This document shows, in pieces, positions 45,189-54,137 of a stretch of DNA of 64,000 nucleotides. Position numbers and translations under genes: made by a program. The DNA lies in the NCBI RefSeq assembly GCF_000426845.1, contig NZ_AUGD01000001.1, positions 830,001-894,000 of the forward strand, given 5' to 3'. Position 1 is the first letter of the stretch; every line of letters begins with the position of its first letter. Below the pieces are notes generated by a model. That model was not told the origin of the DNA. It worked only from the letters and a program-made list of their open reading frames with translations, and did no database searches. Origin of the DNA: Bradyrhizobium sp. in8p8. GTDB taxonomy: Bacteria > Pseudomonadota > Alphaproteobacteria > Rhizobiales > Xanthobacteraceae.

Positions 45189-45548
45189 TACCGCCGCTGA
45201 CTGCGCCGTTGTCCAGCACTCGCACTGACGGCGTGGGCTTATCACATCCCCCCGGCCGTCCGGCAGAGCCCCGTCACCCCGCCCCTCTCCCCACGAGCGG
45301 CAGGGCTATCGCGTATGACGTTCGGAAGAGCATGAGCAAGCGCCTCATCCTTCGAGACGACCGCTTCGCGGTCTCCTCAGGATGAGGCGAAGTGGCACCG
45401 CGGCCGCTGAACTGCTGCCGCGCGCGTGGTCCTCACCCTGAGGGCCGGCCGGAGACGGGCGTCTCGAAGGATGGCCGCAGGCGAGTATCCCGCCGCGTGT
45501 CCTGTGCGATTGCCCTGCCGCAAGCGGGACGAGGCGCAGAGTTCGAGC
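45189..45548. repeat. Intergenic region with nested palindromic repeats
   Basis: 360 bases without a gene. CGCCTCATCCT (45341-45351) pairs with AGGATGAGGCG (45379-45389), with GACCGC-TTC-GCGGTC nested inside; further on TCCTCACCCTGAGGGCC and GTCTCGAAGGATGG continue the motif. A typical dispersed Bradyrhizobium-type element between the convergent kinase and binding-protein genes. Confidence 0.6.
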
Positions 45549-46721
45549 TCACTTCATCTTGCACTTCTCGTGGAACCGATCCTGGTTGTTCTCGACGATG
45601 GTGGCGACGGTCTTCAGGGCGAGCTGGCCTTCGGCGTCCTTGACGACGTCCTGAAGATAGAAGCTCTGAATCGGAATGTGGTTGTTGCCGAACTTGAAGG
45701 CGCCGCGCAGCGACTTGAAGTTGGCCTTCTCCATCTCGGCCTTCATCGCATCTTTCTTGCTGGTGTCGCCCTTCACCGCGACCACCGCACTATTGATCAG
45801 CTGCGCCGCGTCGTAGGATTGCGCGCCGTAATAGGTCGGGCGCAGGCCGGGATATTTCTTGCGGTAGTCGGCGACGAAACGCTTGTTCTGCTCGTTGGGG
45901 AGATCGTTGACCCATTCCTGCGCGCCGGGAACGCCGAGTGCGTTCTCCTTCTGGAGCGGCAGCGACAGCTCGTCGATGGTGAAAGCGGTGTAGAGCGGCA
46001 TCGTGCTCTTCAAGCCCGCCTGGGCATATTGATTGAGGAACTGCACGCCGGCAGCTCCCGGGTAGAACACGAAGATCGATTCGGCGCCGGAGGCGCGGGC
46101 CTTGGAGAGCTCGGCGGAGAAGTCGAGCTGGCTCGGCCAGACCGTGTACTCCTCGCCCTTGACCTCACCCTTGAACGTGCTCTTGAGGCCGGCGAGCATG
46201 TCCTTGCCGGCCGCATAGTTCGGTCCGATGAGGAACACGCTCTTGACGCCCTTCTGGTTCATATAGAGGCCCATGGCGGCCGGCGTCTGATCGTTCTGCC
46301 ACGAGGTCGAGAACACGTAGGGCGAGCACAGCTCGCCGGCGAGCTGCGACGGGCCGGCATTGGCGGAGATCAGGAATGTCTGCGAGTCCACTGCAGTCTT
46401 CAGCGAGGCGAGCAGCACGTTCGACCAGATATAGCCCACGATGAAGTCGACCTTGTCGGACTGCACCAGCTTCTCGGTCTTCTGCTTGCCGACGTCCGGC
46501 TTCTGGCCGTCGTCCTCGTAGATCACCTCGACCGGCTTGCCGTCCATCTTGCGGCCGAGATGGTCGAGCGCGAGTTCGAAGGAATTGCGCATATCGTTGC
46601 CGATCACGGCGGTCGGGCCGCTGAACGTCGAAACGAAACCGATCTTGATGGTGTCGCCGGCGAATGCCTGATTTGCCAGCACCAGCGCCGCTGCGCCCGC
46701 CAGCCAAAATGCCGTCCTCAT
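45549..46721 (-). CDS. Branched-chain-type ABC substrate-binding protein
   Basis: 390 aa periplasmic binding protein (family ANL/LivJ-like, type I fold). Signal peptide MRTAFWLAGAAALVLANQ, cleavage after AFA; mature part begins GDTIKIGFVSTFSGPTAVIG. AGGAGG ribosome site. It has no transporter genes beside it and may serve livHMGF 7 kb away or a distant system. Ligand not determinable. Confidence 0.88.
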   Translation of the reverse strand: MRTAFWLAGAAALVLANQAFAGDTIKIGFVSTFSGPTAVIGNDMRNSFELALDHLGRKMDGKPVEVIYEDDGQKPDVGKQKTEKLVQSDKVDFIVGYIWSNVLLASLKTAVDSQTFLISANAGPSQLAGELCSPYVFSTSWQNDQTPAAMGLYMNQKGVKSVFLIGPNYAAGKDMLAGLKSTFKGEVKGEEYTVWPSQLDFSAELSKARASGAESIFVFYPGAAGVQFLNQYAQAGLKSTMPLYTAFTIDELSLPLQKENALGVPGAQEWVNDLPNEQNKRFVADYRKKYPGLRPTYYGAQSYDAAQLINSAVVAVKGDTSKKDAMKAEMEKANFKSLRGAFKFGNNHIPIQSFYLQDVVKDAEGQLALKTVATIVENNQDRFHEKCKMK

Positions 46722-47023
46722 AACCAACTTCCTCCTTATTATCGGTCCCGGAAACGGGGTGATCGCCGCTCCAAGCCTGTCTCTATTCAACGTAAAATCC
46801 GTGGAGCCGCCAATGGCTCAGCGTCCGCCCCTGCACCATATTTCGCCTCAATCGACGATGGCAAGAAATATAATTCTACCCACCTCTGGGACGGCTGCGG
46901 CCCTTTTTCGCGCCGGATCGATACAGCAAGCCTATGCGGTCATTGATGACGGCTATTGGACCGCGGCGCCCGATCCGCACTTAAATGAAGGCGTAGAGCA
47001 GCAGCGAGATCAAAGGGTGCATC
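46722..47023. other. Divergent promoter region, binding protein / ndh
   Basis: 302 bases, no gene. A short AT-rich patch (AAGAAATATAATTC) lies near 46863-46877. No clear operator seen. Confidence 0.4.
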
Positions 47024-48286
47024 ATGGCCGCAACTCCCCATCGCGTCGTCATCGTCGGCGCCGGCTTCGGCGGGCTGGAGGCGACCTACCGGCTTGCGGG
47101 CGCACCGGTGCAGATCACGCTGATCGACCGCCGCAACCATCATCTGTTCCAGCCGCTGCTCTACCAGGTCGCGACCGCCTCGCTCGCGACCAGCGAGATC
47201 GCCTGGCCGATCCGCCATCTCATGCGGGACCGCCGCGATGTGACGACGCTGTTTGCCACTGTAAGCGGGGTGGATACGGCACGTCGTTGCGTGCTGATCG
47301 ACGACGGCAGCGAGGTGCCCTACGACACGCTGGTGCTCGCCACCGGCGCGCGGCACGCCTATTTCGGCCACGACGAATGGGAGCAATTTGCGCCCGGTCT
47401 GAAGACGCTGGAGGATGCCACCACTCTGCGCCGGCACATCCTGGTGGCGTTCGAGCGCGCCGAGCGCGAGATTGATCCCGCCAAGCGCGCCGCGCAGCTG
47501 ACCTTCGTCATCGTCGGCGGCGGCCCGACCGGCGTCGAGCTTGCGGGCACCATCGCCGAGATGGCGCATCACACCCTGCCCGGCGATTTCCGCAGCATCG
47601 ACACGCGCAAGGCGCGCGTGGTGCTGATCGAGGCAGGCCCCCGCGTGCTCGCAGGCTTCCCCGACGATCTCTCGGCCTATGCCCAGGCCTCGCTGGAAAA
47701 GATCGGCGTCGAGGTCGTGCTCGGGCAGGCCGTCACCGAGATCAATCGTGACGGGGTCGTATTCGGCGGCAAGCTGCTCGAGGCAAGGACCAGGATCTGG
47801 GCCGCCGGCGTGCGCGCTTCCCCCGCGGCCGAATGGCTGGGCGCGCCGAGCGACCGCGCCGGCCGCGTGCAGGTGGAGGCCGATCTCACCATTCCCGGCC
47901 ATCCCGAGATCTTTGCGATCGGCGATACCGTCAGCATCAACGCCTGGAATGGCAAGCCGGTGCCGGGCATTGCCCCTGCCGCCAAGCAGCAGGGCCGCCA
48001 TGTCGCCGAGACCATCAGAGCGCGCCTGCGCCGTGCTGCGACCGGCCCCTTCCGCTACAAGCACGCCGGCAGCCTCGCCCAGATCGGCAAGCGTCTCGCC
48101 GTGATCGATTTCGGCCGCGTCAAGCTGCGCGGCGCCATCGCATGGTGGATCTGGGGCATCGCCCACATCTACTTCCTGATCGGCCTCCGCCACCGCCTGA
48201 GCGTTGCGCTCAGCTGGCTCTGGATCTACGCCCGGGATCAGCGCGCCGCGCGACTGATCACGCAGGGGAGCAGCAAGGTGGTGTAG
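47024..48286 (+). CDS. ndh: Type II NADH:quinone oxidoreductase (NDH-2)
   Basis: 420 aa single-subunit flavoprotein oxidising NADH without proton pumping. FAD-binding VVIVGAGFGGLEATYRL at the N-terminus, NADH-binding FVIVGGGPTGVELAGTIAEM, and FAIGDTVSINAWNGKPVPG; C-terminal hydrophobic AWWIWGIAHIYFLIGL anchors it to the membrane. Stands alone between two binding-protein genes. A bacterial-type short hairpin follows it. Confidence 0.9.
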   Translation: MAATPHRVVIVGAGFGGLEATYRLAGAPVQITLIDRRNHHLFQPLLYQVATASLATSEIAWPIRHLMRDRRDVTTLFATVSGVDTARRCVLIDDGSEVPYDTLVLATGARHAYFGHDEWEQFAPGLKTLEDATTLRRHILVAFERAEREIDPAKRAAQLTFVIVGGGPTGVELAGTIAEMAHHTLPGDFRSIDTRKARVVLIEAGPRVLAGFPDDLSAYAQASLEKIGVEVVLGQAVTEINRDGVVFGGKLLEARTRIWAAGVRASPAAEWLGAPSDRAGRVQVEADLTIPGHPEIFAIGDTVSINAWNGKPVPGIAPAAKQQGRHVAETIRARLRRAATGPFRYKHAGSLAQIGKRLAVIDFGRVKLRGAIAWWIWGIAHIYFLIGLRHRLSVALSWLWIYARDQRAARLITQGSSKVV

Positions 48287-48297
48287 CCCTCTTCCCT

Positions 48298-48315
48298 TTC
48301 TCCCTTGCGGGAGAA
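48298..48315. terminator. Hairpin between convergent ndh and binding-protein gene
   Basis: TTCTCCC-TTGC-GGGAGAA, a perfect 7-base stem with 4-base loop, 12 bases after the ndh stop. No clear T-tract. Confidence 0.5.
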
Positions 48316-48337
48316 GGTGCAGGAGCGCTCGCTGACC

Positions 48338-49549
48338 CTACTTCACCAATTCACACCCGCCCTCCGCCAGCGGGCGGAACGCCTGTTCTGCGGGAATGGT
48401 CGAGACCAGCTTGTAATAGTCGTAGGGATATTTCGACTCCTCCGGCTTCTTCACCTCGAACAGGTACATAGGATGCACGACGCGGCCGTCCTGGCGGATG
48501 GTGGTATCGCCGAACAACTTGTCCCTGCCTTTGAACTTCTTCATCTCGGGCACGACGTTCCTGGCGTTGTCGCTGCCGGTCGCCGCAACCGCGTTGAGAT
48601 AGGCCAGGGTGGAGGCATAGACGCCGGCCTGGTTGCCGCTCGGCATCTTGCCGTTCATGCCGGGACGCGCGGCGAAGCGCCTGGCGAACGCACGGGTGTC
48701 CTCGTTCATGTCCCAATAGAAGGCCTCCATCAGCTGCAGGCCCTGCGCGACCTTGATTCCCATGCCGTGAATGTCGTTGATGAAGAGCAGGAAGGCGACG
48801 AGCTTCTGCCCGTTCTGCTGGATGCCGAATTCGGCGGCCTGCTTCACGGCGTTGATGGTGTCGCCGCCGGCGTTGGCAAGGCCGATCACCTGCGCCTTCG
48901 AGCCCTGCGCCTGCAGCAGGAAGGAGGCGAAGTCGGAGGTGCCGAGCGGATGCTTGGAGGAGCCCACCACCTTGCCGCCGTGGCCCTCGATGTATTTCTG
49001 CGCCTCCGCCTCGATGCCCTTGCCGAGCGCATAATCGACCGTGAGGAAGTACCAGTCCTTGCCGCCGCGCGACATCATCGCCGCGGCGGTGGTGTTGCCG
49101 GTTGCCCAGGCGTCGTTGACCCATTGGATGGTGTTTGGCGAACAGGCCTTGCCGGTGAGATCCGAGCTTGCAGTCGAGGACGCCAGGAAGGTCATGCGGC
49201 TGTCGCGCAGGAGCGCATTGATGGAGAGGCCGACGGCCGAGTTCGGCACGTCGACGATGGCATCGACGCCTTCGACGTCGAGCCATTTGCGCGCGATGGC
49301 GTTGCCGACATCGGCCTTGTTCTGGTGATCGGCGTAGACGATCTCCACCTTGATGCCCTTGCCGCCGCCTTTGAAGTCTTCGGCCGCCATGCGCGCGGCC
49401 TCGACCGAGCCCATGCCGTTGGTGTCCTGGAAGATGCCCGAGATGTCGTTGAGCACGCCGATGCGAACGACATTGTCGGAAATCTCGGCGCTCGCCGCGC
49501 CGGACAACAGGCTCGCGGCCAGCGCAAGCGTCCACTTCAGATGTTTCAT
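48338..49549 (-). CDS. ABC substrate-binding protein, probable aromatic-acid receptor
   Basis: 403 aa type I periplasmic binding protein. Signal peptide MKHLKWTLALAASLLSGA with cleavage after SASA region; mature VVRIGVLNDISGIFQDTNG. It follows the CYP199A-type P450 and its ferredoxin on the same strand with a 72-base gap, so it probably binds the P450 substrate or a related aromatic acid, like the CouP-type receptors of R. palustris. No permease genes adjoin. Confidence 0.85.
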   Translation of the reverse strand: MKHLKWTLALAASLLSGAASAEISDNVVRIGVLNDISGIFQDTNGMGSVEAARMAAEDFKGGGKGIKVEIVYADHQNKADVGNAIARKWLDVEGVDAIVDVPNSAVGLSINALLRDSRMTFLASSTASSDLTGKACSPNTIQWVNDAWATGNTTAAAMMSRGGKDWYFLTVDYALGKGIEAEAQKYIEGHGGKVVGSSKHPLGTSDFASFLLQAQGSKAQVIGLANAGGDTINAVKQAAEFGIQQNGQKLVAFLLFINDIHGMGIKVAQGLQLMEAFYWDMNEDTRAFARRFAARPGMNGKMPSGNQAGVYASTLAYLNAVAATGSDNARNVVPEMKKFKGRDKLFGDTTIRQDGRVVHPMYLFEVKKPEESKYPYDYYKLVSTIPAEQAFRPLAEGGCELVK

Positions 49550-49621
49550 TCTTCCCTCCCTGTTGGATATCTTGCAGCGCCGGTCGTTGCCGGCATCTTG
49601 AAAATCAGACGGAGCGGCAGG

Positions 49622-49945
49622 TCAGACCTGCCGCTCCGGCAGCTTGACGACGAGCCCATCGAGATCGGGCGTGATCGTGATCTGGCAGGACAGCCGGCTG
49701 GTCGGTCGCCGCTCAGCGGCGGTGCCGTCGAGCAGCGCATCCTCGTCGCCGGCCATCGCAGGCAGTCGCGCGAGCCAGCTCTCGTCGACATAGACGTGGC
49801 AGGTCGCGCACATCGCGTTGCCGCCGCATTCGGCCAGAATGCCGTCGAGGCCGTGACGGGTCGCGGCCTGCATGACGCTCTCGCCGCCCGCGGTCTCGAC
49901 GCGGTCGGACTTGCCGTCGGGATGGATGAAGGTGATGGCAGGCAT
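49622..49945 (-). CDS. [2Fe-2S] ferredoxin partner of the P450
   Basis: 107 aa vertebrate/putidaredoxin-type ferredoxin. Cysteines in ECGGNAMCATCHVYV (three ligands, C-x5-C-x2-C) and the fourth in RLSCQITI. It lies 13 bases after the P450 and corresponds to palustrisredoxin (Pux), the electron donor of CYP199A2. ATG 49945 preferred over the TTG one codon upstream. The ferredoxin reductase is not in the window. Confidence 0.92.
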   Translation of the reverse strand: MPAITFIHPDGKSDRVETAGGESVMQAATRHGLDGILAECGGNAMCATCHVYVDESWLARLPAMAGDEDALLDGTAAERRPTSRLSCQITITPDLDGLVVKLPERQV

Positions 49946-49957
49946 CAAAGCTCCTCG

Positions 49958-51166
49958 TCAGGCCGGGGTGATCGTCACAGGCAGGCTGTCGAGCCCACGC
50001 AGCGTGTTGTTGAAGCGGCGCTTTGGCTCACCCGTGATCTCGATCTTCGCGATGCGCCTGGCCAGTGCCGTCAGCATCACCTCGCCTTCGAGGCGCGCGA
50101 CGAGCTGCCCGACGCACATGTGAATGCCGGAGCCGAAGCCGACATGGCCGGAGGTGCGGCGCGTGATGTCGTAGCTGTCCGGTCTGTCCCAGCGGCGGGG
50201 ATCGCGGTTGGCAGCGGCAAGGAACATCAGTACCTTCTCGCCCTCGCCGATTTTCGCACCTGACAGCTCGACCTCCCGCGTGGTGGTGCGGAAGAAGGTC
50301 TGCACCGGGCTTTCGAACCGCACGGCTTCTTCGAACGCGCCGCGCGCGAGCGAGGGGTCGTCGCGCAGCCGACTCCATTGGTCCGGGAACCGGGCGAGGC
50401 AGTACACGGCAGCGCCGATGCCGTTGACGGTGGTATCGAGGCCGGCCGACAGCAGCGAGCGCACCAGCAGCGGCGCTTCGTTGGCCGTGATGGCGCCCTC
50501 GTCGACCTGCGCATGGATGCAGGCGCCGAAGCCGCCGGGCGCCAGATTCTCGCGCTGGCACTGCTCGGCGACGTAGGCCTGATGCGGCGCCGATCGTTCG
50601 ATCGCCTCCTGGCGCAGCCGGTTGGGCGGGCCGAACGCGTTGAACACCACACTGGCATAGGGAATCAGGTGCTCACGCCCCTCCGGTTTCAGGCCGAGCG
50701 CATCCGGGAAGATCGAGAGCGGGTAGGCCTCCGCGAGATCCGCGATCGCATCGAAGTTGCGCATCTGCAGCAGGGCATCGACACGCGCCTCGGCCGCCTC
50801 GGCAAAGCGGTCACGGACCTGCTTCATCACGGTCGGCGACAACACTTTTGACAGGACGGCGCGGGTGCGGGTGTGCGCGGGCGGATCGGCCTCGAGGATC
50901 AGGCTCGGCGGTCGCCAGGGCGTCTCCTTCTTGAAGTCGGACAGGCCGACACCGCGGCTGGAGCAGAAGGTCGCGGGGTCGTTCAAGACGGCATGGACCT
51001 CGGCATAGCGCGCCACGCCGTAGACGTTCCATTTGTCGAGATACACCACGGGCCCGGCTTCCCGCAGCAGCTCATGTGCCGGATAGGGGTCGGCAAGAAA
51101 CCTCATGTCGAAAGGATCGACGTCGAGATGCGGGACGCCCGATCCCGCGGCGCCGGATGCGGTCAT
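49958..51166 (-). CDS. Cytochrome P450, CYP199A family (para-substituted benzoate oxidase)
   Basis: 402 aa soluble P450. Heme Cys351 in HVGFGSGIHMCVGQL, ExxR in FEEAVRF, I-helix acid/Thr in AGLDTTVNG (Asp244, Thr245). It follows CYP199A2/A4 as I recall them almost line by line, including WRPPS and VRSLLSAG: Arg85, Ser88, Ser237 and Ser240 keep a constant offset from the carboxylate-binding residues of CYP199A4. It should demethylate 4-methoxybenzoate to 4-hydroxybenzoate or oxidise similar acids. Divergent from a MarR gene that probably controls it. Confidence 0.92.
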   Translation of the reverse strand: MTASGAAGSGVPHLDVDPFDMRFLADPYPAHELLREAGPVVYLDKWNVYGVARYAEVHAVLNDPATFCSSRGVGLSDFKKETPWRPPSLILEADPPAHTRTRAVLSKVLSPTVMKQVRDRFAEAAEARVDALLQMRNFDAIADLAEAYPLSIFPDALGLKPEGREHLIPYASVVFNAFGPPNRLRQEAIERSAPHQAYVAEQCQRENLAPGGFGACIHAQVDEGAITANEAPLLVRSLLSAGLDTTVNGIGAAVYCLARFPDQWSRLRDDPSLARGAFEEAVRFESPVQTFFRTTTREVELSGAKIGEGEKVLMFLAAANRDPRRWDRPDSYDITRRTSGHVGFGSGIHMCVGQLVARLEGEVMLTALARRIAKIEITGEPKRRFNNTLRGLDSLPVTITPA

Positions 51167-51195
51167 GGAAGGTCTCCCTCATTTTGATCTTGTGA

Positions 51196-51214
51196 AAGGG
51201 TGGTGCATGCCCTT
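51196..51214. promoter_or_regulatory. AAGGG-N9-CCCTT inverted repeat in P450/MarR region
   Basis: 5-base arms around TGGTGCATG, within the 83-base divergent spacer, 30 bases from the P450 start. Candidate MarR operator, weak. Confidence 0.35.
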
Positions 51215-51249
51215 AGGTCTTTGCGCCCGCCGCGAGTCAGAAACCCGAT

Positions 51250-51756
51250 ATGCCGCCGTCTTCGACCAGAGCCCGCCACAAGCCCACGCCCACAGATGCG
51301 AGACCGACGCTCGATCTCGACCGCTACGTGCCAGCGTTCATCACCTTCATCGCCAACAAGCTTTCGAACAGCGCGACGGCGTTCTATCAGAAGCAATTCG
51401 GTGTCAACGTCACGGAATGGCGGATCATGTCGCTGCTTGCGATCGAGCCCGGCATTCCCGCCTCGCGCATCTGCCACGTCATCGGCTTCGACAAGGGACC
51501 GGTGAGCAGGACGCTCACGGGGCTCGAGAAGCGCGGGCTGGTCTCGATCCGCACCGATCCGAACGACGGCCGCACCCATTCGATCTCGCTCACCGCGAAG
51601 GGCCGCACCACGCATGACAGGGTGATCGTCGCCGCGCTCGAACGTGAGCGCCGCCTGTTGTCCTGCCTCAGCAAGGACGAGCGCGAGGTGCTGATCGATC
51701 TCTTGCGGCGGCTGCACGAAAATCTCGGCGCGGTCACCGGCGGCACTGGGGCCTGA
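51250..51756 (+). CDS. MarR-family regulator beside the P450
   Basis: 168 aa. Winged HTH with FGVNVTEWRIMSLLAIEPG, ASRICHVIGFDKGPVSRTLT and KRGLVSIRTDPNDGRTHSI (the beta-wing DxRxH-like pattern). Divergent from the P450-ferredoxin-receptor operon, so the likely aromatic-acid-responsive repressor of it. Confidence 0.85.
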   Translation: MPPSSTRARHKPTPTDARPTLDLDRYVPAFITFIANKLSNSATAFYQKQFGVNVTEWRIMSLLAIEPGIPASRICHVIGFDKGPVSRTLTGLEKRGLVSIRTDPNDGRTHSISLTAKGRTTHDRVIVAALERERRLLSCLSKDEREVLIDLLRRLHENLGAVTGGTGA

Positions 51757-52135
51757 CGGGCCGCGCCTCGGGCGCCACCTTCGGTCACATCCAGGCATGC
51801 GCCGGCGCCTGCCGACGGCACCACGCGGGCCGAGCATCGTTTCCTCCAGGATTGGGACGCGGCAGTTTCCCCGCCGTCATCGCTGGCTGGAACGGTTCGC
51901 ACAAATTAGTTGCTTAGGCAACAAAAGAATCAGAAATATATTGCGGCAGGGTGGCTGGCGTGTTCTGCGGGCCGCTTGCCCTATCTTCCGTCATTGCGAG
52001 CCAACGGGTCCGCGCGAAGCGCGGCCCGATGACAGGATCCGCGAAGCAATCCAGAATCCTTCCGCGGGGACGAATCTGCTTCGTCGCAGGAGCCCCTCGC
52101 AATGACGGCGTGGAAGGAGCTTTGCCCGAAGTGAC
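51757..52135. other. Intergenic region between convergent MarR and ligase genes
   Basis: 379 bases, no gene. Contains GTTGCTTAGGCAAC (51909-51922), a near-perfect palindrome followed by AAAAG, and the repeat 51990-52106. The palindrome resembles MarR-type sites (TTGCTTAGGCAA) but lies downstream of both genes. Confidence 0.5.
51990..52106. repeat. CATTGCGAG-bounded composite repeat
   Basis: GTCATTGCGAG and CTCGCAATGAC ends enclose CCGCGCGAAGCGCGG, GCGAAGCAATCCAGA and CTGCTTCGTCGCAGG. Longest copy of the family in this window; the left half is the inverse of 4740-4811. Confidence 0.75.
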
Positions 52136-53989
52136 TTAGCTGCAGCCGATCCACTCGCCCGATGCGTCGTCGTTCAACCGCGCCACCGCATCGGCGCGCC
52201 GCGTCAGCACGGCGCGCTGGTTGATATAACCTTTGTCGGTGATCTCGCCGCCGTCGACGGATGGCGGCTCGGCGAGCAACAGAGCGCGCGTGGCGTGGCC
52301 GGAGGAGTTGGGGGCCTGCTGCTGCAGTTTCGCCAGGCCTTGCGCGACTGCATCCCTGACCCGCTCATGCGCCAGTACGTCACTCACATCAGCCGTCTCC
52401 GGCAGCCCGGCATGGGCGCGGCACGCCGCGATATTCGAAAACACCAGAAAGCGCACCTCGTCGCCGCCGTGGCCGGACACCACAATGTCCTGCGCCAGCG
52501 GCGCCAGCGCGGCGATGCCTGCGATGCGCAGCGTGCCGACGCTGACCCAGGTGCCCGAATTGAGCTTGAAGTCCTCCGCGACGCGGCCGTCGAAGAACAG
52601 GCCGCGCTCGGGCCGCGCGCTATCGGCAAGTTTCACGGCATCGCCGATGAGATAAAAGCCTTCGTCATCGAACGCCTGCTTCGTCAACTCCGGCGCCTTC
52701 CAATAGCCCGGCGTGACGTTGGGACCGCGCACCCGCACCTCCAGCTTGTCGCCGGAGGTGACCAGCTTCAGCTCGGTGCCGGGAATCGGCACGCCGATAT
52801 TGCCGGAACGTTCGGCCAGGAAATGGCAGTCCGTCGCGAGCGGCGAGGTCTCCGTCGAGCCCCAGGCCGAAACCATCGGCAACGCACGGCCGACGGTCTC
52901 GATGGAAAGCTGCTCAAGAGCATCCCAGAGATTCTGCGGCAGCGCCGCGCCGGCATAGAAGGCGAATTTCACCTCGCCGAAGAAGCGGCGGCGCAATTCC
53001 TCGTCGCTTCGCAGCGCCGCGATCAGCATGTCGAAGCCGCGCGGCACGTTGAAATAGACCGTCGGCATCACGCTCTTCAGATTGGCGAGTGACATCGCGA
53101 ACAGGCCGGGAGCAGGCTTGCCGCCGTCGATATAGAGTGAGCCGCCGTTGCGCAGCACGAGATTGAAATTGTGGTTGGCGCCGAAGGTGTGACTCCAGGG
53201 CAGCCAGTCGAGAATGACGAGATTGCCGCGGCTCTCTTCGAGGAAGGTCCAGGTCTGCGCCTTGGCCTGCTGGCTGGAGGTCAGCATGCGCTGGGTGTTG
53301 ATGACCGCCTTGGGCGTGCCGGTCGAACCCGAGGTGAACAGGAACTTTGCGATCGTGTCCGGCGTCACCGCGGCAAAGGCCTTTGCGACCTCGGACGTCT
53401 CTGGCGATTCCACAATGGTGCGGAAGGACAGCGAATCGGCGTCCTTGTCATGGCCGCTGATGATCTGGGCCGTGTGCAGCGGCCTGATCGCGGCCAGCGC
53501 CGCTGCGAAAGGCTTGGTTGCGGAAACATAGATCGCGCCCGGCTCGAGCAATGCGATCATGCTCTTGAGCTTGTCGAAGTCTTTCGACATCAGCGAATAG
53601 GCGGGCGAGATCGCGGCCGAGGGAACGCCCACTTGCTGGGCGGCAAGCGCGAGCAACGCGTGGTCGATACTGTTGTCGGAGAGGATCACGAGCGGGCGTT
53701 CGGCGCTGAGGCCCTGCGCCAGCATCCACGACGCCGCCGCGCGCACCTGCCGCAGCGCCTGCGCGTAGGTGACGGTGATCCAGGGCGCCTCGACACCGCC
53801 ACGTTCGGCCAGGAAGATCGTATCCGGCGTTTGCCGCGCCCACTGCTCCAGCCAGTCGCCGATGCAACGCGCGCTCGCGCGCAGTGGCTCGGGCGAGCGC
53901 AGCACGATACTGCCGTCGGCGCGATGCTCTGCAACGGTCCTTGGTGTTGCGAACAGGCCTGCAACGTCACCGTCTGGGACGACCGTCAT
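52136..53989 (-). CDS. Feruloyl-CoA synthase-like acyl-CoA ligase
   Basis: 617 aa ANL ligase. AMP-binding FLFTSGSTGTPKAVINTQRM, A5 SAWGSTETSPLAT, and FFDGRVAEDFKLNSGTWV in the hinge; the C-terminal region GGEITDKGYINQRAVLTRRAD is the feruloyl-CoA synthase family ending, not the usual Lys-containing one. Activates hydroxycinnamates (ferulate, coumarate) to CoA thioesters. Start at MTVVPDGD (53989) with GGAGGAAAC upstream. Divergent from a MarR repressor; the enoyl-CoA hydratase/lyase (ech) that normally follows is absent. Confidence 0.85.
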   Translation of the reverse strand: MTVVPDGDVAGLFATPRTVAEHRADGSIVLRSPEPLRASARCIGDWLEQWARQTPDTIFLAERGGVEAPWITVTYAQALRQVRAAASWMLAQGLSAERPLVILSDNSIDHALLALAAQQVGVPSAAISPAYSLMSKDFDKLKSMIALLEPGAIYVSATKPFAAALAAIRPLHTAQIISGHDKDADSLSFRTIVESPETSEVAKAFAAVTPDTIAKFLFTSGSTGTPKAVINTQRMLTSSQQAKAQTWTFLEESRGNLVILDWLPWSHTFGANHNFNLVLRNGGSLYIDGGKPAPGLFAMSLANLKSVMPTVYFNVPRGFDMLIAALRSDEELRRRFFGEVKFAFYAGAALPQNLWDALEQLSIETVGRALPMVSAWGSTETSPLATDCHFLAERSGNIGVPIPGTELKLVTSGDKLEVRVRGPNVTPGYWKAPELTKQAFDDEGFYLIGDAVKLADSARPERGLFFDGRVAEDFKLNSGTWVSVGTLRIAGIAALAPLAQDIVVSGHGGDEVRFLVFSNIAACRAHAGLPETADVSDVLAHERVRDAVAQGLAKLQQQAPNSSGHATRALLLAEPPSVDGGEITDKGYINQRAVLTRRADAVARLNDDASGEWIGCS

Positions 53990-54065
53990 GTGTTTCCTCC
54001 TCCGCCCGGATACGGGTCCGGCCGCAGCCTCGTTCGGGCCGCTTTCCATAATGTTGGGCACGGCA

Positions 54066-54086
54066 ATTGTTGTCGTCAACAACAAT
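54066..54086. promoter_or_regulatory. 21-base palindrome, MarR (CouR/FerR-like) operator
   Basis: ATTGTTGT ... AACAACAAT: ten of eleven positions are symmetric. It lies 77 bases from the ligase start and 52 bases from the MarR start, an ideal place to repress both. Confidence 0.75.
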
Positions 54087-54137
54087 CTTTCTCTCGGGAC
54101 CACGAGGCGTTAGGGTCGCGCGACAGGAGACACCGAC

